Source: Saprospiraceae bacterium
GTDB taxonomy: Bacteria > Bacteroidota > Bacteroidia > Chitinophagales > Saprospiraceae
Assembly (NCBI GenBank): GCA_958295895.1
Contig: CATQHI010000008.1
Location: 245,663 to 309,662 of the forward strand
Direction: 5' to 3'
Length of the DNA stretch: 64,000 bases
The position numbers were made by a program, and so were the translations under genes. The number at the start of each line of letters is the position of its first letter. Positions within the stretch are counted from its first letter, which is position 1. The notes under the pieces are model-generated. The model ran no database searches. It worked only from the letters and a program-made list of their open reading frames with translations, and was not told the DNA's origin. This document shows, piece by piece, positions 44,538 through 53,476 of this stretch.

Positions 44538-47475
44538 ATGACCCTGCCCCAGTTAAGCTTCAAGTACCCCTGGCGGGACTACCAGGCGCGCATCCTCGAC
44601 CGGCTGGAACTGTACCGTGAGGACCGCAAGATCCACGTCGTAGCACCCCCCGGCGCCGGCAAGACCGTGCTCGGGCTGGAGATCATGCGACGACTCGGCA
44701 AACGCACCCTGGTACTGGCCCCGAGCCTCACCATTCGGGCACAGTGGACGGAGCGCTTCGTGCAGGACTTCGGCGCTGACGAGGCCCTCATCTCCAACGA
44801 CCTCTACGCCCCGGCCGATCTGACTATCGTCACCTACCAGGCCATGTTCGCCTACCACCAGAAGATGGGCACCGACGGGCTCGACTGGGTAGAAGCTCTC
44901 GTAGTCGATGAGTGCCACCACCTGCGCCGCGAGTGGTGGCGGGTGCTGGACGGGGTCATGGACCGCTACCAGCCCGAGCTCGTGGCCCTTACCGCTACCC
45001 CACCCTACGACGTCAGCGGCGTGGAGTGGCGGCGCTACCACAGCTTCTGTGGCGAAATCGACGAGGAGATCAGTATCCCGGAACTAGTGGCCAGCGGCGA
45101 CCTGTGTCCGCACCAGGACTTCATCTACCCCATCCTGCCCCCGCCCGGGGAATCACGCCTCATCACCGAGTGGCAGGAGCGGAAGGATGCCCTGCTCGAA
45201 CTGGCCCACACCCGCTCCGAGCTCGTTTACTACCTGCGCGAGCACCCCTGGCTGGCCGATCCCGAGCCACACTACGAGGACATCTTCGGTACGCCGGAGT
45301 ACTTCACGGCCCTGCTGAGTATGCTGCGGGCCCAGGGTAGCGAGCCGCCCGCCGCCGCCCTTGGGGTACTGCACGGGGAGGCTACCCTGGCCCCGGCCCT
45401 CGATGATCATTGGCTGACGCTCTTCCTACAGCGGGCCCTACGCGACGATGTGTACTTCACCACCGAAAAGGGCCGCGAACTCCTGCGCCCATACAAGCGG
45501 GCCCTTTCCACCATGGGGGCCTGGCACGACAGTAAGCTCCACTTCGACAGCGCGCTGCCCCCCGCTTCCGGGGCCGAAGCCGAGGAGCTAGCTAGCCCCC
45601 AGGCCAAACTCGATGCCCTGACCGAGATCGCCGCCTTTGAGAGCGACGCCCTGGTGGATGAGCTACGCATGGTCATCCTAACCGACAACATCTACGATGA
45701 GTTCCTTCCCACCACCGAGCACGATCGCCGTGCCATCACCAAGGTCGGTACCGTGCCGGTCTTCGAGACCCTGCGCCGGCAGGAGGGAGCCTATTACCAG
45801 AACAAGCTCTGTATACTGAGCGGCTCCCTGGTCGTGATCCCGCAAGCGGCCGAGCGCCGTCTGCTCGAGATCGCCTACGATCAATTGCCCGACGAGCGGG
45901 TCATTAAGACTCAACCCCTGTTTAAGGGCTCCGACTACGTGGTGGTAGACACGGGCACACTGGCCAATAAGTATGCCGTCAGCTGGCTCACCCAGCTCTT
46001 CACGGAGGGCCACATGACCGTGATCGTCGGCACCAAATCCCTGCTCGGCGAGGGTTGGGATGCTCCCGTGGTCAATAGCCTCGTGCTAGCTAACCGCGTC
46101 GGCAGCTTCGTGCTCAGCAACCAGATGCGCGGCCGGGCCATCCGCACCGTGCGCGGCAAGCCCGGTAAGACCGCCAACATCTGGCACCCCATGGTCGTGC
46201 ACCCTACCGTGCGCCGCGGCGGACCTGACGTAGACCGCCTGCGCCGTCGCTTCCGGGGCTTCGCGGGGCCACGACTGGACGGTAAGCCCGCTATTCAGAA
46301 TGGTTTGGAGCGCTTTAGTCTGCAATTCTCCGCACCTGCGACCCTGCCCACGCAGACGCCCCAGCACCTCCTGCCCGCCGGCCGCTCCTACAGCACGACC
46401 GACGCCGAGGCCATGGTCGCCCTACGCCGCGATAGCCTGCAGCGGGCCACCGAGCGGCCCCAACTCGCCGGAGCGCTGGACCGAGGCCCTCGGCACCGGC
46501 ACCCAACTCGTGGAGGCAATCAAACCGCCGCAGGAACGCTACTACGAGCGTAAGGATCCCCTTACGCTGCACTACCGCGAATCGATCGACCGCCACATTG
46601 AGGAGCAGTACCGGCTGCTGCTACTCAACATGAAGGTAGCCACTATGGCTGCCCTGGTAGGGGGGATGCTTGGGGGGGTGCTGCTAGGCCAGTTGGCCCT
46701 CCCCGCGCTACTGATCGGAGCCCTGCTGGGCGCGGTGGCCGCAGGGGCCGGAACCTACTTCTATACCCATTTCCGCACCCTACGCTGGCAGGTCGCGGGC
46801 CGCCTCAGCGACCCCGACCGTAACCCCGCCTTCGATGCAGAGTTGAATCTGACCCCTTACTTCATCATGCCGCTGCTGTTTGCCCTGGTCTTGTTGTCGG
46901 TGAGCTGGCTGGCTCCGCTGGTCTTCGCGGTCGTGTACGCCGGCTGGATGGCCGTCTGCGCCCTACGCTCCCCCGTGCAGCAGCGCGACGAGGCCGTGCG
47001 CCGCCACACCCTGCTGGCCAATACCCGCGAGCGCCTACTGAGCTACGGTAAGGCTCTGGCCACTGCCCTGGGTACGGGCAAGCACTTCCACGTCGCTACC
47101 CCCGAGCAGCTCAAGCTGGAGGAGGAGGGCGACGAGCAGTTCCTCTACCTCAGCGACGCCGAGCACCACGACAGCCAGCTCTTCGCCTCATCACTGGCCG
47201 AGCTCATGTCGCCCATCGACAACCCCCGTTACCTGCTACGCCTCAAACTGCCCGACGACTGGACCCGCGGCGAGTACTACCTAGCTGTACCGAACACCCT
47301 CGGCACCCGCAAAGACGCCGATGCCCTGGCCCTTACCCTCGGCGAGACCGTTAATCAGGAGTTCGAGGCCGTCTACACCCGCGAGCCCGCCGGCCGCCTG
47401 CATCTGCTCACCGCCCGCCTCCAGGCCAGCTCCAAGACCGGAGAGCTCGCCAAGCGCGAAATGCTCTGGCGATGA
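44538..47475 (+). CDS. Membrane-anchored SF2 (DEAD/DEAH) helicase, with one apparent frameshift
   Basis: About 978 residues if the frame is repaired. Helicase motifs: PPGAGKT (37-43), DECHH (124-128), TATPP (152-156), GEGWDAP (about 503) and QMRGRAIRT (about 528). A large insertion separates the two RecA domains. At 46458-46461 a CCCC run, where CCC is expected, moves the frame by one base. The continuation (PERWTEALGTGTQLVEAI) has no start of its own and carries four likely membrane segments (about 700-745 and 774-820), then a soluble tail ending EMLWR. A helicase tethered to the membrane is unusual. Its stop overlaps the next start (ATGA). The shift could be an assembly error, decay or recoding. 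Confidence 0.75.
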
Positions 47476-48173
47476 TCGGTATCATCGTAGCCCTGCTGGT
47501 TTTTCTCCTGGTCGCCTACCGCTTCCTGCGCCGCGTGGGGCAAGAAGCCCGTCGGCAGCGTACCCTCACCTGGCCCCGCGCTACGGCCGTCCTGGAGCCC
47601 GGTACCGCCGCCCTGGAGCCCGCTGCCACCAATAAGTATGGCGAGGTGCTTTTCTACCGGGCTCAACTGCAGGAGCCCTACGCCTTCTACGCCCGCGGCG
47701 AGAAATTTACCGGCCAGCGCCTGGCTCCCGAGCTCGAGCGCCTGAATCCCGAGGAGACTAAGCTGCTCCTGCGCGCCCTGCAGAAGCACGAGCGCTACCA
47801 GGTCTGCTACGATCCCCACGATCCGGAAAACAATTACCTCTCGGTGGGACGCCACCTGCTCAGTAATCACAGTCTGCTGTTGTATGCGTTCTTTGGATTG
47901 ATCTTTCCGCTGCTGGTCGGGTACTTTGGCTACTGGGCCGCTCAGGCGTCGCTACAGGCGGAACTGATGGTCACCGGAGCGTTTCTGGCCGGGGCGATCA
48001 TCTTTTTGGCTGCCTACTATGCCTCGAAGTCCGTACTTAACGTCGGCACTTACCTTATCCCCACCCCCACTCCACCGGTAGAAAACGAAGCCCCGCCGCA
48101 CGACGAGCTCTTAGAAAGTTTGCAGGAACGCGTCGCCGCACCCGCGACCCCGCAAAAACTGTCCCGCTCATGA
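47472..48173 (+). CDS. DUF3592-type membrane protein, first copy
   Basis: A 233-residue protein with an N-terminal membrane helix (MIGIIVALLVFLLVAYRFL), a DUF3592-like extracytoplasmic domain (TWPRATAVLEP, LQEPYAFYARGEKFTGQ, YQVCYDPHDPENNYL) and two further membrane segments near 133-155 and 165-187, then a proline-rich tail. The ATG overlaps the helicase stop (ATGA) and its own stop overlaps the next ATG, so the three are translated in series. The tail reads APATPQ where a fragment of the dispersed GC motif lies (48138-48153). Function is unknown. Confidence 0.8.
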   Translation: MIGIIVALLVFLLVAYRFLRRVGQEARRQRTLTWPRATAVLEPGTAALEPAATNKYGEVLFYRAQLQEPYAFYARGEKFTGQRLAPELERLNPEETKLLLRALQKHERYQVCYDPHDPENNYLSVGRHLLSNHSLLLYAFFGLIFPLLVGYFGYWAAQASLQAELMVTGAFLAGAIIFLAAYYASKSVLNVGTYLIPTPTPPVENEAPPHDELLESLQERVAAPATPQKLSRS

Positions 48174-48595
48174 CCGTATTCCTGCTCAGCGTGTACTACA
48201 CCGCCCTCCTGATCTTCATCGTCCCCCGCATCCGCACGGCCCACAACCGGCAGCGCGTGCTCACCTGGCCGCAGACGAAGGCCATCCTGGAACCCCGCGT
48301 GACTTTACAGAAAGAAAGGGCGGGGACGCAGGGGCATCTCCAGGAGCCCTATGCCTACTACGTGGGCGGTCAAAAATACGAGGGCCAGCAGGTCGAACCC
48401 GGCTTCGAGCGGCAGCACCGGCACTACCGTAATATGGCGCGCTTTTACCTGATGCGACGCACGCCAACCGTCTTCTTCAACCCCCAGAATCCTACGGAGG
48501 CGTACCTGCAGCCGGGGCAGGATCCGCTGAGCTGGCGGGTGATCGGGTGGGGAGGGTTGGTGCTGGGGGCGTGGCCGGTGTTGCTGCTATTTTAG
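48170..48595 (+). CDS. DUF3592-type membrane protein, second copy
   Basis: A 141-residue protein with an N-terminal helix (FLLSVYYTALLIFIVPRI), the DUF3592-like block (TWPQTKAILEPRV, LQEPYAYYVGGQKYEGQQV, TVFFNPQNPTEAYL), and a C-terminal helix ending AWPVLLLF. It is a shorter paralog of the gene before it and starts in an ATGA overlap. Two related membrane proteins coupled to a membrane-anchored helicase suggest a complex. No homologous system is known to me. Confidence 0.8.
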   Translation: MTVFLLSVYYTALLIFIVPRIRTAHNRQRVLTWPQTKAILEPRVTLQKERAGTQGHLQEPYAYYVGGQKYEGQQVEPGFERQHRHYRNMARFYLMRRTPTVFFNPQNPTEAYLQPGQDPLSWRVIGWGGLVLGAWPVLLLF

Positions 48596-48645
48596 CCCAA
48601 CCCTGCCTGTTCGGTAGGCGTTTTGATCCCAAACAAATCTTATTT

Positions 48646-51011
48646 ATGGGCGCCGACCTCCAAACGAACACCACTACCACCCCCGGCATACAGGCGATGC
48701 TACCGTTTTTGTACGCCGCCTGGTCGGACCGCCATCTGAGTGTGCCGGAGATCGAGTCGCTCCGTAAGGAGGCAGGCGCACTGGAGTTTCTTTCCGCCGA
48801 GGATCGCCGCGTGTTGCAAGAATGGAGCGACCCAGTACGCCCCCCCCAGTCGCGAGCGGTACCAGCAGTGGCTAAGCAGCGGGCGGCAGGCGGCCGAAAG
48901 TCTACCGGAAGTCAAACCGGCGAGTCTGGCGGAACTGGCCGTCGTGTTGGCCCTGGCCGCAGAGGAGGATCCGGCGGCGCGACTGGACTACTGGAATCAG
49001 CAGCTGACTGCGCTACGTAGCATTGAAGAGGGACTGGGGGGGGTACGCGAGGATACTTACCGAAGCCTTTTCCCTCTGTACGACCAGCGCGAGAAGCTCT
49101 TCGAGGCTATCACGGAGGGCAGCGTCGACCCGGCTGAGCTCCAACGCGTGCTGGATGGGGAGCACGCCGAGGTGATCGCCCGGACGAAAGAAATCTTGTT
49201 ACGTCCCAGCTTCGAGCGGCCCACCCTACGCATCAAGGAGGGACTACCGCGAGCAGGTGCTGCGCTGGTGCAAAGAACTGGCCCGGGAGGGTATCGGAGC
49301 CCTCTCCTACCCCGTGGAGTACGGTGGCCACAACAGCATGGCCGAATACGCCGCCGCCTTCGAGACCATCGCCTACCACGACCTGAGCCTGACCATTAAG
49401 TTCGGCGTACAGTTCGGGCTCTGGGGCGGGGCGGTGTACAACCTGGGCACGAAGCGCCACCACGATGCCTACCTGCGGGCCACCGGTACCCTGGAACTGC
49501 CGGGCTGCTTCGCAATGACCGAAACCGGCCACGGCAGCAACGTCCGCGGACTGGAGACCACCGCCGTCTACGACCACGACAATCGCGAGCTCATCGTCCA
49601 CTCTCCTAGCGTGGCGGCCGGCAAGGAGTACATCGGCAACGCCATGCACGCCCGTATGGCCGCGGTGTTCTGTCAGCTCATCGTGAACGGGGAGAGCCAC
49701 GGGGTACACGCCGTGGTGGTGCCAATTCGTAGCACCGACGGGCTTACCCTGCCCGGCATCCGCGTTGAGGATAATGGCTACAAAATGGGACTTAACGGCG
49801 TGGACAACGGTCGCCTCTGGTTCGACCATGTGCGGGTACCGGTTGGTAATCTGCTCGATAAGTATGGCGGCATCACGGAAGAGGGTACCTATACTAGCCC
49901 GATTGAGAGTCCTACGCGCCGCTTCTTCACCATGCTCGGTACGCTGGTTGGTGGCCGCGTCTTCGTACCCCGGGCGGGCCTGAGCGCGGCAAAGTCGGCC
50001 CTCACCATTGCCGTCCGCTACGGGCTGCGCCGCCGGCAGTTCCCCTCGGAGTCAATGCGCTCCGAGACCATCATCCTCGACTACCCTAACCAGCAGCGCC
50101 GGTTGATCCCGCTGGTGGCTAAGGCCTACGCCGTGCAGTTCGGTCTCGATCACCTACTGGACCGCTACGTCAACCGCACCGAGGAGCAGATGCGCGAGAT
50201 CGAGGCCATGGCTGCGGGGCTGAAGTCCTACGCTACCTGGTTCGCTACGGCCGCCATTCAGGAGTGCCGCGAGGCCACCGGCGGCAAGGGCTACCTGGCC
50301 GAGAACCGCTTTGCCGACCTCAAGGGCGATACCGACATCTTTACCACCTTCGAGGGTGACAACACGGTGCTGATGCAATTGCTTGCCAAAAGCTTGCTGA
50401 CCGAGTTCAAAAAGTCCTTTCAGGAAGATGGCAACTTCGCCGTGCTCAAATTCATCGGTCGCCGCGTGGGCACCATCGTTACCGAGCAGAACCCTTACGT
50501 AGTGCGGCAGACCGACCGCGAGCACCTCGAAAGTCGCAGCTTTTACCTCTCCGCCTTCCAGTTCCGTGCCCGCCGCTTAGTAAGCACCCTCGGTAGCCGG
50601 CTACGCGCCTACATCAAGGAGGGTATGAGCAGCTACCAGGCCGGCCTGCTCTGCCAGACCCACATGATCGAGGCGGCCGAGGCCTACGTGGAGTTGCTGG
50701 TACTGGAGGCTAGTCTGGCACGGGTCGATGCGCTAGGCGACGGTCGTCTGCCGAGTTCCGCTCGCGCAGCGAGCGACTCGTCCGCCGACTTACCCGATCT
50801 ACTCCAAAAAGTCATCCTCCTCTACGCCCACCACACCATCGAGCAGCACCGCGGCTGGTACCTGGAAAGCGACTACATCAGCGGGCAGAAGAGTAAGGCC
50901 ATCCGCAAGCTGGTGGATAAGCTGTGCGCTGAGCTCCGGCCGGAGGTAGGGGCACTGGTGGATGGGTTTGGGATACCGGATAAGTTGCTGGGGGCGCCGA
51001 TTGCGCTGTAG
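48646..51011 (+). pseudogene. Acyl-CoA oxidase, with two apparent frameshifts in the N-terminal part
   Basis: About 787 residues if repaired. The C-terminal 585 residues are intact and typical of peroxisomal-type acyl-CoA oxidase: CFAMTETGHGSNVRGLET, GVDNGRLWFDHVRVP, GGKGYLAENRFADLKGDTDIFTTFEGDN. It would oxidise acyl-CoA in a FAD-dependent way. The frame shifts at a C8 run (48840-48847; seven C expected) and at GGG 49240-49242 (two G expected). Both are extra bases in homopolymers, so an assembly error is as likely as decay. ATG 48646 begins the first frame. An in-frame palindrome near 50752-50780 encodes SSARAASDSS, which looks inserted. Confidence 0.75.
50752..50780 (+). repeat. In-frame palindrome inside the acyl-CoA oxidase
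   Basis: CGAGT (50752-50756) and ACTCG (50776-50780) enclose CGCTCGC-GCA-GCGAGCG (50759-50775). It encodes a Ser/Ala-rich stretch in a predicted loop, consistent with insertion of a palindromic element that keeps the frame. Confidence 0.6.
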
Positions 51012-51030
51012 CTGATCATCGCTGGTCGTT

Positions 51031-51073
51031 CGTTGGACGAGCCACTGGCTACGCTCGTGGAACTCGGCCAACG
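51031..51073 (+). terminator. Hairpin after the acyl-CoA oxidase gene
   Basis: CGTTGG (51031-51036) pairs with CCAACG (51068-51073), and CGAGC (51038-51042) with GCTCG (51053-51057) inside it. It starts 19 bp after the stop codon. Confidence 0.45.
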
Positions 51074-51074
51074 A

Positions 51075-51138
51075 CATTAGACCTAATCCCAACATTTGAT
51101 TGAATTTACGGATTACGATCCGTAAATTTGGTCTAATG
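51075..51138. repeat. Nested inverted repeats ending on the start codon of an AAA ATPase
   Basis: The outer arms CATTAGACC (51075-51083) and GGTCTAATG (51130-51138) are perfect and the right one ends with the ATPase ATG. Inside lies AATTTACGGAT-tacg-ATCCGTAAATT (51103-51128). The mirrored start codon matches the layout at 43832-43857. Confidence 0.8.
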
Positions 51139-52278
51139 ATTGGAAGAATAACCGAAGGACTGATACGGCAGGATCTCTGGCGCGGAAAAGTCATAGTCGT
51201 ACTGGGACCCCGACAGGTAGGCAAAACTACTTTAGTACGTGGTCTGGCGGCTTCAGTAGTCGTGATAGGGACTATCTCTACCTAAACGGTGACCTTTCTA
51301 GTGTACAGGACCTACTAGCAAGTAGAAGCTACGAAAACTTGGCCGCAGTAATCGGTCAAAGAAGGTTGGTGGTGATCGATGAGGGCACAACGAATCGACG
51401 AGATTGGGTTAAAATTGAAAATTCTGATCGACACTCAACCCGAAACACAATTGTTAGTAACTGGATCCTCCTCCCTCGAACTTTCCTTTGGTGTAAACGA
51501 GTCGCTGACCGGACGGAAGTTTCAGCATTTTATGTACCCCTTAAGCTTCGAAGAAATAAGTCATAGTCAGGGGCAGGCGCAGGCATTGGATGGTCTAGAA
51601 CTTCGCCTATTGTACGGCAGCTACCCCGAAGTCGTCAATCAAGCAGGTAGTGAGCGCAGGTACCTCGACCTTATTGTAGATAGTTACCTGTATAAAGATC
51701 TGCTTTATCAGGAAACGGTACGAAGGGTAGATCTACTAAAGAAGATTTTACAGGCCCTAGCACTACAGCTAGGTAGTGAGGTATCGTACAATGAAGTCGC
51801 CAAAACCGTCGGAGCCGACCCTGCTACGGTAGAACATTACATTAGTTTGCTCGAGCAGGCTTTCGTCATCTTCCGATTGCCAAGTTTGAGCCGTAATCTG
51901 CGTAGTGAGATTAAAAGAGGTCGTAAGATTTACTTCTGGGACAATGGCGTGCGCAACGCCCTAATCGCCAACTTCAGTCCACTACACCTTCGCCAGGATA
52001 AGGGCGCGCTCTGGGAGAACTTCTTAGTAAGTGAGCGGCAGAAGATAAAGCAGTACCATCAACGGTATTCCAATGACTACTTCTGGCGCACCTATACCCA
52101 ACAGAAAATTGACTACATTGAAGAGTCCGACGGCTTGCTGCATGCCTTTGAATTCAAATGGAATCCCCGCAAGCGCGCTTCCTTTCCAAAGAGCTTCCGG
52201 GAGGCCTATCCCGATGCGGAAACTCAGACGATCAGTCAAGATAATTTTATTCCGTTCCTCAGCGGCGACCGGGTTTGA
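51136..52278 (+). pseudogene. AAA ATPase (DUF4143/COG1373 type), two apparent frameshifts
   Basis: About 380 residues if repaired, a full-length member of the Bacteroidetes/archaeal ATPase family. Walker A is LGPRQVGKTTLVRGL (residues about 24-38), Walker B LVVIDEAQRID, and then TGSSSLELS and the C-terminal DUF4143 region with ALWENFLVSERQK, YFWRTYTQQKIDYIEE and FEFKWNPRK. The frame shifts near 51252-51262 (one base missing) and at GGG 51383-51385 (one base extra). It is noticeably AT-richer than its neighbours, suggesting acquisition by transfer. Nested inverted repeats precede it and include its start codon. Confidence 0.78.
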
Positions 52279-52314
52279 CTTTACTTAAGTCCGCCGACTT
52301 TCTCGCGGTTATTC

Positions 52315-52332
52315 GCACCTGCGGCCCCGCCC
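52315..52332 (+). repeat. Dispersed 18-nt GC motif, exact copy
   Basis: GCACCTGCGGCCCCGCCC lies 33 bp before the OYE reductase start, in the same direction. Confidence 0.8.
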
Positions 52333-52365
52333 CTGGTTGGGACTAAACTATAGAAACCAGAACCC

Positions 52366-53457
52366 ATGCTAGACCACCTCCTCTCCCCCCACACCCTAGG
52401 CCCCATCACCCTAAAGAACCGCGTAGTCATGGCCCCCATGACCCGCTCGCGCGCCGAGGGCAACGTGCCCAACGAAATGATGGCCACCTACTACGCCAAC
52501 CGCGCCAGTGCCGGACTCATCATCACCGAGGGGACCTCGCCGAGCTTTAATGGGCTAGGCTACCCACGTATCCCAGGGGTGTTTACACCCGAAATGCTGC
52601 ACGGCTGGCAGTTGGTGACCGATGCGGTGCACAAGCAGGACGGTAAGATATTTCTGCAGATCATGCACACGGGCCGCGTGAGTCACCCCGATAACCTCTG
52701 GACCGGCGGCCGGGTACTGGCCCCCAGCTCGGTGGAGATGACGCAAACCAAGATGTACGTCGACGGCAAGGGCGAGCAGCCCATCCCCCTGGCCCAGGAG
52801 ATGACCGAGGACGATATCCAGGACGCCACGGCTGAGTACGCCATGGCCGCTAAGGTGGCCATCGATGCCGGCTTTGACGGGGTGGAGCTGCACGCCGCGA
52901 ATGGCTACTTACTGGAGCAGTTCATCCACCCGAAGACCAACCTCCGTACGGATCAGTTCGGTGGTAGTGTCGAGAACCGGCTGCGCTTCCTTCGTGACGT
53001 AGCCGAGGCTACCGTAGCCGCTGTAGGGGCCGACCGGGTGGGAATGCGCGTGAGTCCCTACGGAGCATTCGGAGAGCTGGGTGAGTTTGAGGGCATTACC
53101 GAGACCTACCGCCGGCTGACGGAGATCATCAACGAAATAGGTCTAGTATACCTCCATCTGGTGGATCACGAGGCGATGGGTGCCCCCCACGTTCCAGAGG
53201 AGATGCGTAAGCTGCTGCGGGATAACTTCAGGGGCACCTTCATCCTCAGCGGAGGCTACGATGCCCACGAGGCAGACCGGCAGTTAGCGGACGGTAACGG
53301 CGATTTAGTAGCCTTCGGACGGCCCTTCATTGCTAATCCCGACTTAGTGGAGCGTTTTCGGCAGGAAGCGGAGCTGGCTATTCCGGACCAGCGTACGTTT
53401 TATACGCCGGGAGCGGAGGGGTATCTCACGTATCCTAAGCTGACTGCGAAGGTGTAA
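52366..53457 (+). CDS. Old yellow enzyme family alkene reductase
   Basis: A 363-residue FMN-binding TIM-barrel NAD(P)H oxidoreductase. Typical segments are LKNRVVMAPMTRSRA near 18, TEGTSPSFNGLGYP near 54, LQIMHTGRVSHP near 101, the HAANGYLLEQFIHP substrate-site motif, and RTDQFGGSVENR. It resembles N-ethylmaleimide reductase/2,4-dienoyl reductase relatives that reduce activated C=C bonds. Length is normal. It is preceded by a dispersed GC motif and convergent with the MBL-rhodanese gene. Confidence 0.93.
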   Translation: MLDHLLSPHTLGPITLKNRVVMAPMTRSRAEGNVPNEMMATYYANRASAGLIITEGTSPSFNGLGYPRIPGVFTPEMLHGWQLVTDAVHKQDGKIFLQIMHTGRVSHPDNLWTGGRVLAPSSVEMTQTKMYVDGKGEQPIPLAQEMTEDDIQDATAEYAMAAKVAIDAGFDGVELHAANGYLLEQFIHPKTNLRTDQFGGSVENRLRFLRDVAEATVAAVGADRVGMRVSPYGAFGELGEFEGITETYRRLTEIINEIGLVYLHLVDHEAMGAPHVPEEMRKLLRDNFRGTFILSGGYDAHEADRQLADGNGDLVAFGRPFIANPDLVERFRQEAELAIPDQRTFYTPGAEGYLTYPKLTAKV

Positions 53458-53459
53458 TG

Positions 53460-53475
53460 TGTAGCGACGGCTACA
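53460..53475. terminator. Hairpin between convergent OYE and MBL-rhodanese genes
   Basis: TGTAGC-gacg-GCTACA is a perfect 6-bp stem located in the 19-bp gap between the two stops. Confidence 0.5.
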
Positions 53476-53476
53476 G

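Noticed and set aside
46440-46475. Programmed +1 frameshifting in the helicase
   Set aside because: A CCCC run alone is weak evidence, and similar extra-base shifts occur in several neighbouring genes, so assembly error is the simpler reading.
51075-51138. Nested inverted repeats as ends of an insertion sequence
   Set aside because: No transposase or target duplication is visible, and the repeat is only 64 bp long and ends on a start codon.
43855-52278. A classical defence island (ATPases and helicase together)
   Set aside because: No nuclease, methyltransferase, reverse transcriptase or toxin is present, and metabolic genes are interspersed. The helicase trio is kept as a candidate on its own.
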